From Gallibacterium melopsittaci (GTDB taxonomy: Bacteria; Pseudomonadota; Gammaproteobacteria; Enterobacterales; Pasteurellaceae): DNA of 64,000 nucleotides. Made by a program: the position numbers and the translations under genes. Positions 1-8,123 of the stretch are shown in pieces. The notes under the pieces were generated by a model. It was not told the origin of the DNA. It saw only the letters and a list, made by a program, of their open reading frames with translations, and did not search any database. The stretch lies in the NCBI RefSeq assembly GCF_042433085.1, contig NZ_JBHLWA010000024.1, positions 1 to 64,000 on the forward strand. Reading direction: 5' to 3'. Each line of letters starts with the position of its first letter. Position 1 is the stretch's first letter.

Positions 1-31
1 GCTTAAAGCCTTGTACTATAAGGCTTTAAGC
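1..31. terminator. Perfect 12-bp hairpin, possible terminator
   Basis: GCTTAAAGCCTT and its exact reverse complement AAGGCTTTAAGC flank a 7-base loop. A short T-containing stretch follows on the + strand, so this may end a gene lying left of the window. The T-tract is weak and the upstream gene is not visible, so the role is an inference. Confidence 0.4.
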
Positions 32-70
32 CTACTTTTAGCAACAAATTTGTCTATTACACCTTTCTTA

Positions 71-98
71 TTTCTAAGCTGCCTATGCGGCAGGGAAC
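71..98 (-). CRISPR. Single orphan type I-F-like CRISPR repeat
   Basis: Read on the minus strand, this 28-base unit begins GTTCCCTGCCGCATAGG and ends CAGCTTAGAAA. It has the hallmarks of type I-F (Csy) repeats: length 28, GTTC start, CTGCC/GGCAG stem with a five-base loop, and TTAGAAA end. It differs by about three bases from the enterobacterial I-F repeat as I remember it. No second copy lies at the expected 60-base period on either side (checked around 11-38 and 131-158), and no cas gene is in the window. It is therefore a solitary relic or the edge of a dismantled array, not a functional array by itself. Confidence 0.6.
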
Positions 99-262
99 TA
101 CATTATTAAAGACCATAATTATAGAATTAGCAAGGGATGATTGAATTAATGACTTGATTAACCTAAATTTTTTAAGCTTATATATTTCCTTATAAATCAT
201 TGCATTACAAGATCGTTTAAAAAAAGGGAGAATTAATTATTTTGTTAATAGTAAAGTTGAAT

Positions 263-293
263 AAAAAAGCTACATCTTATAAAAAGATGTAGC
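263..293 (-). terminator. Terminator of the MetE-like gene
   Basis: On the minus strand a GCTACATCTT/AAGATGTAGC stem with a five-base loop is followed by TTTTTT. It lies about 45 bases past the stop codon of the methyltransferase gene. Confidence 0.8.
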
Positions 294-336
294 CTTAGAT
301 TTAATAGAAATTAAAAATTTATTTGCTTAAATAGGG

Positions 337-1479
337 TTATTTTCCCCACACTTCTTCACTGATTTCACGAATAAATTCAAGTTTTTTCCATTGTTGTTCT
401 TCGGTAAGAACATTGCCTTCTTCGGTTGAAGCAAACCCACATTGAGGGCTTAAGCAGAGTTGGTTAATGTCCACATATTGTGTAGCTTCTTTAATCCGTT
501 CAATAATCGCATTTTTATCTTCTAATTCACCACTTTTCGAGGTAATTAGTCCTAATACGACTTGTTGATCTTTAATAAAACGAAGTGGTTTGAAATCACC
601 TGCACGATCACTGTCATATTCCAAGAAGAAACCATCTACTTTACAGTGTCCGAATAATGTTTCAGCGACAGGTTCATAACCACCAGAAGAGAACCAAGTA
701 GAGCGGAAGTTACCACGACAGATATGCATAGTAATTGTCATATCTTCAGGTTTATCTTTGATTGCTTCATTAATTAGGTTGACATAATCTTTGGCTAATT
801 GGTCTAGATCAATACCGCGTTCAGCATATGCAGCTCGTTTTTCTTCTGAACATAACTCTCCCCAACTAGTATCATCTAATTGTAAATTACGACAACCAAG
901 TTCATAGAATTTAGTAATTGCATCACGATAGGCTTGAGCGAGGTCGGCTAAAAGTTGTTGCGGATTATCTTTATAGAGATCAATTGGTTGATATTCTGTT
1001 TCACGTACAATGCAGATTAAATGTAACATTGTTGGTGATGGAATCGTAAATTTAACGGGAAAATCACCTGCAATTTGTTGTAATGAACGATAATGTTCTA
1101 AGAATGGGTGGTTGCCGAACTGTACTTTACCTGTAATTTTTAATGTTCTTGGACGAACATTATGGTGTTTAAATTGCACTGAGAATTTTTTTGCATCGAC
1201 TTCTTCTACACCTTCTAATGCTGCTAAGAAATCCATATGCCAGAATGTACGGCGGAATTCACCATCGGTTACTGCGTGTAAACCAACTTGTTTTTGATGT
1301 TCAACTAATTTACTAATTTCTTGATCTTCAACTTTTCTTAAATCTGTACAGCTAATATCACCACATTGACATTGGCTACGAGCAAGTTTTAATGTTTCTG
1401 GACGAAGAAAACTACCAACAATATCAAAACGGTATGGTGCTTTAGTACGTTGTGTTGCATTTGGGAATAATTTACTCAT
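337..1479 (-). CDS. MetE-like cobalamin-independent methionine synthase family protein
   Basis: This 380-residue protein corresponds to the C-terminal catalytic half of MetE (YxjG/YxjH-type family). Such proteins are thought to transfer a methyl group to homocysteine or a related thiol. The zinc-binding set is visible: His252 and Cys254 in MHICRGN, Glu287 in FFLEYDSD, and Cys347 in SPQCGF. VGSFLRP near residue 21 is the usual start of the fold. It lacks the N-terminal folate-binding half of full MetE (about 750 residues), so the methyl donor is uncertain. Three MetJ boxes lie just upstream, which places it in the methionine regulon and supports a role in methionine synthesis or salvage. It is a single-gene unit ended by the hairpin at 263-293. 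Confidence 0.85.
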   Translation of the reverse strand: MSKLFPNATQRTKAPYRFDIVGSFLRPETLKLARSQCQCGDISCTDLRKVEDQEISKLVEHQKQVGLHAVTDGEFRRTFWHMDFLAALEGVEEVDAKKFSVQFKHHNVRPRTLKITGKVQFGNHPFLEHYRSLQQIAGDFPVKFTIPSPTMLHLICIVRETEYQPIDLYKDNPQQLLADLAQAYRDAITKFYELGCRNLQLDDTSWGELCSEEKRAAYAERGIDLDQLAKDYVNLINEAIKDKPEDMTITMHICRGNFRSTWFSSGGYEPVAETLFGHCKVDGFFLEYDSDRAGDFKPLRFIKDQQVVLGLITSKSGELEDKNAIIERIKEATQYVDINQLCLSPQCGFASTEEGNVLTEEQQWKKLEFIREISEEVWGK

Positions 1480-1507
1480 TTTTATACCTCATAATAAATA
1501 ATCAATT

Positions 1508-1531
1508 AGACGTTTAGATGTCTAGACATAA
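1508..1531 (-). promoter_or_regulatory. MetJ operator, three met boxes
   Basis: Three abutting 8-base boxes AGACGTTT, AGATGTCT and AGACATAA match the MetJ consensus AGACGTCT at 7, 7 and 5 positions. They lie 29 bases upstream of the ATG of the MetE-like gene. MetJ binds tandem boxes cooperatively with S-adenosylmethionine, so repression by methionine is predicted. Confidence 0.85.
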
Positions 1532-1571
1532 AATACTTCACTTCCAATAAGTAATCAAGGGTAAACACTAG

Positions 1572-1595
1572 AAAAAAGGCGACTTTCGTCGCCTT
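1572..1595 (-). terminator. gyrA terminator
   Basis: On the minus strand AAGGCGAC-GAAA-GTCGCCTT is followed by TTTTTTC, a GNRA-looped stem with a T-tract about 20 bases past the gyrA stop codon. Confidence 0.9.
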
Positions 1596-1615
1596 ATATA
1601 AAAATTGTAGATTGT

Positions 1616-4246
1616 TTATTCAGTTATATCTTCGCTACTGTCATCGTCATCATCACAGATACGTTCCATACTCACAACTTGTTCTGTTTCAGATGTACGA
1701 ATCAAACGAACACCTTGCGTATTACGTCCAACCAAACTAATTTCTGCAACTCGTGTACGAACTAATGTACCTGCATCCGTAATCAACATAATTTGATCAT
1801 TTTCTTCAACTTGAGTAGCTGCAACAACTTTACCGTTACGTTCACTCACTTTGATTGAAATTACCCCTTTCGTATTACGTGATTTGGTTGGATATTCTGT
1901 TAAATCAGTACGTTTACCATAACCATTTTGTGTTGCAGTAAGGATTGCACCATTTGTTTTTGGTACAACAAGTGAAACAACTTTATCAATTGTGAGATCA
2001 AGTGTTTGTTCGTTTTCATCACTGCTGTCTTCCGCATCATTTTCTTCATCAGAAATATCATTGGTTAAAGCAAGTTTAATTCCTCTCACGCCTGCTGCGG
2101 TTCTACCCATTGCACGGACTGCATTTTCGTCAAAGCGAACAACACGACCTTGCGCCGAGAAGAGCATAATTTCATTATTTCCTTCGGTAATATCTACGCC
2201 GATTAATTCATCATCTTCACGCAAATTCACCGCAATAATACCGCTAGCACGAGGACGGCTAAATTCAGTAAGCGTGGTTTTCTTCACTAATCCACCAGCT
2301 GTTGCCATCACAATAAATTTATCTTCTGCGTATTCTTTCACAGGTAAGATAGCAGTAATGCGTTCATTCTCTTCAAGTGGTAATAGATTAACGATTGGGC
2401 GACCTCTTGCACCACGGCTTGCTTGCGGTAATTGGTAAACTTTCAACCAATATAAACGACCACGGCTTGAGAAACAGAGGATAGTATCATGTGTATTGGC
2501 AACTAACAGCTTCTCAATGAAATCTTCTTCTTTCATCTTGGTAGCTGATTTACCTTTACCACCACGGCGTTGGGCTTCATAGTCGGAAAGTGGTTGATAT
2601 TTCACATAACCTTCGTGTGATAAAGTGACGACAACATCTTCAGGATTAATTAAATCTTCTAGATTAATATCACCGCTGCTTGCAGTAATTTCTGTTAGAC
2701 GATCATCATTATATTGAGCTTTGATTTTTTCTAGCTCTTCACGAATGACTTCCATTAAACGTTCTGGACTATGTAAGATGTGCAATAATTCTGCAATCAC
2801 ATCAAGTAAAGATTTATATTCATCTAAGATTTTTTCATGTTCTAAGCCAGTAAGTTTTTGTAGGCGTAAATCTAAAATTGCCTGTGCCTGAGCTTCACTT
2901 AGATGATAAACACCATCACGAATACCTAAATGCTCTTCGAGATCTTCAGGACGAGCTGCATCAACGCCTGTAGCTGCTAACATCGCTTCCACATTCCCTA
3001 ATTGCCAAGGTTGAGCCAATAAAGCTTCTTTTGCTGCTGCTGGAGTTGGTGCAGTGCGGATTAATTCAATGATTGGATCAATATTGGTTAAGGCAATAGC
3101 TAAGCCTTCTAAAATATGAGCACGTTCACGTGCTTTACGGAGTTCGAATACGGTACGGCGAGTCACGACTTCACGACGATGAAGAACAAAGGCTTCGATT
3201 AATTCTTTAAGATTTAATAATTTAGGTTGCCCGTGATCTAAAGCGACAATATTAATCCCAAATGTTACTTGTAATTGGGTTAAAGCATATAAGTTATTCA
3301 GAACAATTTCACCGACTGCATCACGCTTAATTTCAATCACGATACGCATACCGTCTTTATCAGACTCATCACGTAATCCACTGATGCCTTCAACTTTTTT
3401 CTCTTTGACTAATTCGGCAATTTTCTCAATTAAACGTGCTTTATTTACTTGATAAGGAATTTCATGAACGATAATGGTTTCACGTCCTTTGTCATCTGTT
3501 TCTATTTCTGCTTTAGCACGAATATAAATCTTACCACGTCCTGTTTTATAGGCTTCTTCAATCCCTTTTTTACCATTAATGATTGCTGCAGTTGGAAAGT
3601 CAGGACCAGGAATATAGGTCATTAACTCATCAATCGAAATTTGATCATTTTCGATATATGCTAAACAGCCATCAATCACTTCACCTAAATTGTGTGGTGG
3701 AATATTGGTTGCCATCCCAACTGCAATTCCGCTTGAACCATTCACCAATAAAGCAGGAATTTTTGTTGGTAAGACTTCAGGAATCATTTCCGAACCATCA
3801 TAGTTCGGTTGATAATCTACGGTTTCTTTGTCTAAATCAGCAAGTAATTCATGAGCGATTTGAGTCATCCGAGCTTCGGTATAACGCATTGCAGCAGGGG
3901 AGTCGCCATCGATTGAGCCAAAATTTCCTTGACCATCGACTAATGGATAGCGTAATGAAAACGGTTGAGCCATACGCACTAACGTATCATAGACCGCAGA
4001 ATCACCATGTGGGTGATATTTACCGATAACGTCCCCAACAATACGGGCTGATTTACGGTAAGGTTTATTGTAGTCATTACCCCCTACAGCCATGGCAAAA
4101 AGCACACGACGATGTACAGGTTTTAAGCCATCTCTTACATCTGGCAACGCACGACCAACAATGACAGACATTGCGTAGTCAAGATAAGAGGACTTCATTT
4201 CCTCTTCGATATTAACGGGAATAATATCTTTTGCTAAATCGCTCAT
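1616..4246 (-). CDS. gyrA: DNA gyrase subunit A
   Basis: GyrA is the breakage-reunion subunit of the A2B2 gyrase that introduces negative supercoils. The catalytic tyrosine is Tyr122 (AAMRYTEARM). The quinolone-determining positions are Ser83 and Asp87 in GDSAVYDTLV, identical to the susceptible E. coli residues. The GyrA-box (QRRGGKG) and beta-pinwheel repeats of the C-terminal domain are present. At 876 residues the length is normal. Two acidic segments stand out: an insert rich in Asp/Glu/Ser (SDEENDAEDSSDENEQ) within the C-terminal domain, and an acidic tail ending DDDDDSSEDITE. The gene appears to be monocistronic, with its own promoter at about 4291 and a terminator at 1572-1595. Confidence 0.97.
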   Translation of the reverse strand: MSDLAKDIIPVNIEEEMKSSYLDYAMSVIVGRALPDVRDGLKPVHRRVLFAMAVGGNDYNKPYRKSARIVGDVIGKYHPHGDSAVYDTLVRMAQPFSLRYPLVDGQGNFGSIDGDSPAAMRYTEARMTQIAHELLADLDKETVDYQPNYDGSEMIPEVLPTKIPALLVNGSSGIAVGMATNIPPHNLGEVIDGCLAYIENDQISIDELMTYIPGPDFPTAAIINGKKGIEEAYKTGRGKIYIRAKAEIETDDKGRETIIVHEIPYQVNKARLIEKIAELVKEKKVEGISGLRDESDKDGMRIVIEIKRDAVGEIVLNNLYALTQLQVTFGINIVALDHGQPKLLNLKELIEAFVLHRREVVTRRTVFELRKARERAHILEGLAIALTNIDPIIELIRTAPTPAAAKEALLAQPWQLGNVEAMLAATGVDAARPEDLEEHLGIRDGVYHLSEAQAQAILDLRLQKLTGLEHEKILDEYKSLLDVIAELLHILHSPERLMEVIREELEKIKAQYNDDRLTEITASSGDINLEDLINPEDVVVTLSHEGYVKYQPLSDYEAQRRGGKGKSATKMKEEDFIEKLLVANTHDTILCFSSRGRLYWLKVYQLPQASRGARGRPIVNLLPLEENERITAILPVKEYAEDKFIVMATAGGLVKKTTLTEFSRPRASGIIAVNLREDDELIGVDITEGNNEIMLFSAQGRVVRFDENAVRAMGRTAAGVRGIKLALTNDISDEENDAEDSSDENEQTLDLTIDKVVSLVVPKTNGAILTATQNGYGKRTDLTEYPTKSRNTKGVISIKVSERNGKVVAATQVEENDQIMLITDAGTLVRTRVAEISLVGRNTQGVRLIRTSETEQVVSMERICDDDDDSSEDITE

Positions 4247-4290
4247 TTAGACATTTCCTATAGTTTGAATTTCGTCAAAAACAGTCGCGG

Positions 4291-4300
4291 ATTATAGCAC
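4291..4300 (-). promoter_or_regulatory. gyrA promoter, extended -10
   Basis: The minus strand reads TGCTATAAT, a perfect TATAAT -10 box with an extended TGN, about 45 bases upstream of the gyrA ATG. No good -35 is seen, as is common for extended -10 promoters. The neighbouring CACG-AAAAG-CGTG inverted repeat could bear on supercoiling control, but that is only a guess. Confidence 0.6.
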
Positions 4301-4332
4301 GAAAAGCGTGTTATCCATAGGAAAAACCTGTA

Positions 4333-5799
4333 TTAATTATGATTTGTTACTTCTTGGCAAAAATAATGATAGCCTTCTGCTGCAGGACGAAATTCGAAAA
4401 TACGATTAATACAATTTGGCTGATCTTCTAAATGATGTGAAACAAAAAATAGTTGAGTGTCACTATTACTGATCAGTTGATCGATAAAGGTCAATACAAG
4501 ATGACGATTCAACGCATCAAGTCCCATTAAAGGCTCATCGAGAATTAGAATTGGAGGATGTTTCACTAATGCACGAGCAATTAATAATAAACGTTGTTGT
4601 CCCCAAGAAAGTGAGCGAAAAGGCGTATTCGCAAATTTTTCCATATTGATGCGCTGTAACCATTGGAGTGCATTGAGGCGAGTGTTTTCATCAATATGTT
4701 GATACACGCCAATAGAATCAAAATAACCCGAAATAATCACCATCAAGGCTGAACAATTTACCCGATAATCAAGATGAAAATGATTACTTAAAAAGCCAAT
4801 ATATTGTTTGATTTCCCAAACCGTTTCACCGCTGCCACGTTGTTTGCCAAATAATTTTACTTTGTTATTGAATGCTTGGGGATGATCACCATTGATTAAT
4901 GATAAAAGCGTTGATTTGCCACATCCATTCGGTCCTTTAATCCACCAATGTTCACCAATTTTTACTTGCCAATTTAATTTATTTAAGATGATTTTATCGC
5001 CATATTTTACGGTGACATCAGATAAATCAAAAATTGTTTCTAGATTTTGGGGCAACGTCACAACTGGATTAGCCGCACATGGAATAGGAATATGGATAGA
5101 TTTTTCGGCATAACATAATTGATTAAAAATATCGCTTTCTAACATTTGCTGAGCTGACTGCTGTGTGATTAATTGGCATTGATGTAGTAAGACAATAGAA
5201 TCTGCCCAAGCAGGGACATCAGTTAAACGATTAATGACTAAGACAATGGTAAGATGTTGTTTAAGTTGAGCTAATAAAGTTAGCCATTGTTGTTGCGAAT
5301 TAAAATCTAAACCTTCAAAAGGCTCATCAAGGATTAATAGATCAGGTTCTTCAATTAATGCTTTAACCAGTAAAACTTTGCGTGCTTCGCCTGTTGATAA
5401 TAATTTGAATGGGCTATTCAATAAATGCTCAATGCCAACACGTTTCGCAGTCGCATATAATAACGCATCGGATCTTGGTGAATCGCTTAAGATAATTTGT
5501 TGTGTTGTCTTACCTTGATCATCAGGACTTACACTATCATTATTTAAATCACGATAAATTTGTTCTAATAATAGTTGTTGCTGTGCGAGGGAAACCAAAG
5601 AAATTTTTTGGAAATTATTAGTATATTGACCTGAATAAGGAGGTTGATATTGGCTAATAAATTTGCTTAAGGTGCTTTTACCACTACCATTATGTCCAAC
5701 AATAACAGTAAAACTTTTTTCTTGTAGTTTGAATTGGTCAACATATAACCATTGTTGCGAGGTAATTTTAATTTTTGCTTGTTGTAGTTGAATTTGCAT
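4333..5799 (-). CDS. modF: ModF-type double ATP-binding protein (molybdate-associated)
   Basis: The protein has two fused ABC ATPase domains in 488 residues, as in E. coli ModF (about 490). Domain 1 has Walker A GHNGSGKST (35-43), signature LSTGEARK (about 134) and Walker B LLILDEPFEGLD. Domain 2 has Walker A GPNGCGKST (about 289), signature LSWGQQR (397) and ILILDEPLMGLD. The stretches FGKQRGSGETVW and SGYFDSIGVYQ are characteristic of ModF. No membrane segments are present. ModF is encoded near molybdate transport genes in enterobacteria, but its role in transport is not settled and no modABC is in this window. It is divergent from the SOS gene at 5981 across a 181-base gap. Confidence 0.88.
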   Translation of the reverse strand: MQIQLQQAKIKITSQQWLYVDQFKLQEKSFTVIVGHNGSGKSTLSKFISQYQPPYSGQYTNNFQKISLVSLAQQQLLLEQIYRDLNNDSVSPDDQGKTTQQIILSDSPRSDALLYATAKRVGIEHLLNSPFKLLSTGEARKVLLVKALIEEPDLLILDEPFEGLDFNSQQQWLTLLAQLKQHLTIVLVINRLTDVPAWADSIVLLHQCQLITQQSAQQMLESDIFNQLCYAEKSIHIPIPCAANPVVTLPQNLETIFDLSDVTVKYGDKIILNKLNWQVKIGEHWWIKGPNGCGKSTLLSLINGDHPQAFNNKVKLFGKQRGSGETVWEIKQYIGFLSNHFHLDYRVNCSALMVIISGYFDSIGVYQHIDENTRLNALQWLQRINMEKFANTPFRSLSWGQQRLLLIARALVKHPPILILDEPLMGLDALNRHLVLTFIDQLISNSDTQLFFVSHHLEDQPNCINRIFEFRPAAEGYHYFCQEVTNHN

Positions 5800-5916
5800 T
5801 TTACATCACTCTTCTATTTGATAATCCTTAGTAGTTTAATCAACTTTTATTGCTAAGCAAATAACGCTATAAATTTGATCGCTATTTCAACAAAAAAAGA
5901 GTAAAAAATAGTTGAA

Positions 5917-5961
5917 TACTGTATTAATATACAGTAAATTATACTGTATAAATTAACAGTA
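5917..5961 (+). promoter_or_regulatory. Double LexA operator (SOS boxes)
   Basis: Two 20-base SOS boxes lie in tandem, TACTGTATTAATATACAGTA (5917-5936) and TACTGTATAAATTAACAGTA (5942-5961). Both have the CTG-N10-CAG core and are 5 bases apart. The first is close to the ideal E. coli consensus. A TATACT -10-like element (5940-5945) overlaps them. They end 20 bases before the ATG of the UmuD-like gene, so tight SOS repression is predicted. The divergent modF start is more than 110 bases away. Confidence 0.93.
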
Positions 5962-5980
5962 TTAATGGTGGAGATGATTT

Positions 5981-6436
5981 ATGCAAATGCAAGTTAATTC
6001 AATGTTGAATACAGAACAACAAAAATACTCTTATCTTCCTTTGCCGTTATATGACGATCACCCGCAAAAGGAGTACTTTAATAAAAAAAGTAATGTTCAT
6101 TATCGTATGGATCTCAATTTATATTGTATTAAAAAACCGCAAGAAACTTTTTTCTTACGGGTAAAAAATGAGAATTTAGCAGCTTGGGGGATTGATGTAG
6201 GAGATATGTTGATTATTGAAAAGACAACCAATTTACATCTTGGTGATTTAGTTGTGATTGAACAGCAGCAAGGTTTACAGTTATATGAATTTTTTGCAGA
6301 ACAAGATGGTAAATTTGTCTTTTTTTCATTAGATGATCGTTATCCTAATATCTCAGTTAAGCAAATAACAGAATTAAATCTACAAGGTGTTGTGGTAAGT
6401 ACAATTCATCGTTTGCAAAAACGGCGTGTAGCTTAA
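5981..6436 (+). CDS. UmuD-like protein lacking the Ser-Lys catalytic dyad
   Basis: The 151 residues align along the whole length of E. coli UmuD: VHYRMDLNLYCI with the UmuD segment before the active site, WGIDVGDMLIIEK with GGISDGDLLIVD, and LNLQGVVVSTIHR with the C-terminal FGVVIHVVK. The family processes itself with a Ser-Lys dyad (Ser60, Lys97 in UmuD). Here the serine position is Asn65 (NENL in place of GDSM) and the lysine position is Tyr102 (LQLYEF). No Cys-Gly or Ala-Gly cleavage site is recognisable in the N-terminal 40 residues. Expression is clearly SOS-linked through the double LexA operator and a good GGAG ribosome site. No umuC or other Y-family polymerase gene is adjacent. It could be an uncleaved UmuD-type partner of a polymerase or a regulator. 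UmuD family membership is well supported; the function is unknown. Confidence 0.8.
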   Translation: MQMQVNSMLNTEQQKYSYLPLPLYDDHPQKEYFNKKSNVHYRMDLNLYCIKKPQETFFLRVKNENLAAWGIDVGDMLIIEKTTNLHLGDLVVIEQQQGLQLYEFFAEQDGKFVFFSLDDRYPNISVKQITELNLQGVVVSTIHRLQKRRVA

Positions 6437-6486
6437 TAAAAATCATCTCCGCCGTAGTAAACAACAAGAATCTACAAATTATAAAT

Positions 6487-6527
6487 AAAAACCTCTTTTA
6501 TCAATATAGTAAGATAAAAGAGGTTTT
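6487..6527. terminator. Bidirectional terminator between UmuD-like gene and emrB
   Basis: AAAACCTCTTTTATC and GATAAAAGAGGTTTT form a 15-bp stem with A/T tracts on both sides, placed between two convergent genes. Confidence 0.9.
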
Positions 6528-6590
6528 TCATAACTAAGTCATCTCATCGAAAGAAATGACTTAACTTGTCTGGTGAAGTAACGAGTAGTA

Positions 6591-8108
6591 CTAATGCCGT
6601 GAACCAAACGGTGGTTTCGCTAACCAAATCACGACAAACAACAACATAAAAGCAATGGCAGAAATATAGAATATTTCGTTAGCGCCAATGATTAAACCTT
6701 GCTGTGTAATCTGATTGGCTAAATAGGCGGCTGCTTGAGTATCATTTAATCCCTTATCTGCCATAGATTGAAAATATTGTTGTGCCATTGGATTATAAGG
6801 CGTAATACTTTCAACCATCTGCCCATGATGTAACGCTTCACGGTTATACCACATAAATGTAGTAAGGGAAGTTCCCACTGAACCTGCTAAGGTACGCAAA
6901 AAGTTAAATAAACTTGATGCTGATGCAGTTTGTTCAGGTTTTAATCCTGACAAGGTAATAGTGGTTAATGGCATAAAGAAACAAGCCACAGCAATCCCTT
7001 GAATAAATTGCGGTAATGCTACCACAGTAAAATTCATTTCAGGTTCAAATGTTACCGCACGCCAATGGAAAGTAAATGCATAGACAAAGAAACTAATTGT
7101 CACTAATAAACGCATATCTACTTTATAACCAAAACGCCCAATAATTGGTGACAACAATAATGGGAATAAACCTATTGGTGCAGTTGCTAGACCAGCCCAA
7201 GTAGCGGTATAACCATAGACCTGTTGTAATAATAATGGAATTAATACGACTGATCCTAGATAGATTAAGAAAGCGAGGGAAGTACATAAACAGCCTACAG
7301 TAAAATTACGCTTTTTAAATAATGAAATATCGACAATTGGATGTTCTTCACCTAATTCCCAGATAATTAACGTAATCAAACCAATAACAGCTACAATGGC
7401 TAAAACAACAATTTCTGTTGAATTAAACCAGTCTTCTTCGCGACCTCTATCAAGCATTAATTGTAATGCTCCTACCCCAAGAACCAATAAAATTAAGCCA
7501 ATACTATCAATTGGTTGTTGATAAGTTTTTGTTTCCTTATCGCCTAAGGTGACTTTAGTGAAGATCATCACTAAAATTCCCACTGGAATATTAATAAAGA
7601 AAATCCAACCCCAATGAAAATCATCACTTAACCAACCACCTAAAATAGGTCCACAAATTGGGGCAACAACAACAGTCATTGACCAGAATGCTAATGCCAT
7701 AGCACGCCGTTGTGGCGGATAATTATTTAACAGTAGGCTTTGTGATAATGGAACAATTGGACCAGCAGCTAATCCTTGTACGATACGGCATGCAATTAAC
7801 ATATTTAATGAATGTGAAATACCACATAACCAAGAAGCGATAACAAAGATTAGAACTGAGGTGAGGAACAATTTTACTTCGCCAAAACGACGGGCTAACC
7901 AACCTGTAATAGGAATTGCAATAGCATTTGCAACCCCAAAAGAAGTAATCACCCAAGTTCCTTGCGTACTTGATGCACCTAAATCACCAGCGATAGTCGG
8001 AATGGCAACGTTCGCAATAGTTGAATCAAGGACTTGCATAAAGGTTGCTAAAGCAAGTCCTAATGTCATCATGACTAATGCGCCGCCTTTAATCGGCGTT
8101 GAATTCAT
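6591..8108 (-). CDS. emrB: EmrB-type multidrug efflux MFS transporter (DHA2, 14 TM)
   Basis: EmrB is the proton-driven inner-membrane pump of the EmrAB tripartite system that expels hydrophobic toxicants. The 505-residue length and hydrophobic pattern fit the 14-helix DHA2 family. Motifs include QVLDSTIANVAIPTIAGDLG (helix 1), WLARRFGEVKLF (motif A region) and a proline/glycine-rich APICGPILGGWL (motif C). It starts 15 bases after emrA and ends the operon emrR-emrA-emrB. An outer-membrane partner of the TolC type would be needed and is not in the window. Confidence 0.93.
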   Translation of the reverse strand: MNSTPIKGGALVMMTLGLALATFMQVLDSTIANVAIPTIAGDLGASSTQGTWVITSFGVANAIAIPITGWLARRFGEVKLFLTSVLIFVIASWLCGISHSLNMLIACRIVQGLAAGPIVPLSQSLLLNNYPPQRRAMALAFWSMTVVVAPICGPILGGWLSDDFHWGWIFFINIPVGILVMIFTKVTLGDKETKTYQQPIDSIGLILLVLGVGALQLMLDRGREEDWFNSTEIVVLAIVAVIGLITLIIWELGEEHPIVDISLFKKRNFTVGCLCTSLAFLIYLGSVVLIPLLLQQVYGYTATWAGLATAPIGLFPLLLSPIIGRFGYKVDMRLLVTISFFVYAFTFHWRAVTFEPEMNFTVVALPQFIQGIAVACFFMPLTTITLSGLKPEQTASASSLFNFLRTLAGSVGTSLTTFMWYNREALHHGQMVESITPYNPMAQQYFQSMADKGLNDTQAAAYLANQITQQGLIIGANEIFYISAIAFMLLFVVIWLAKPPFGSRH

Positions 8109-8123
8109 TTTGCGCCTCCTTAA

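Larger units (their letters stand above)
1..336. other. Gene-free left end of window
   Basis: No convincing coding sequence is visible on either strand. The stretch holds a 12-bp-arm hairpin at 1-31, a single CRISPR-like repeat at 71-98, a featureless AT-rich part (about 99-262) and the terminator of the methyltransferase gene at about 263-293. Confidence 0.7.

Noticed and set aside
4305..4320. DnaA-box-like TTATCCATA upstream of gyrA
   Set aside because: Single imperfect copy, no clustering, no origin features.
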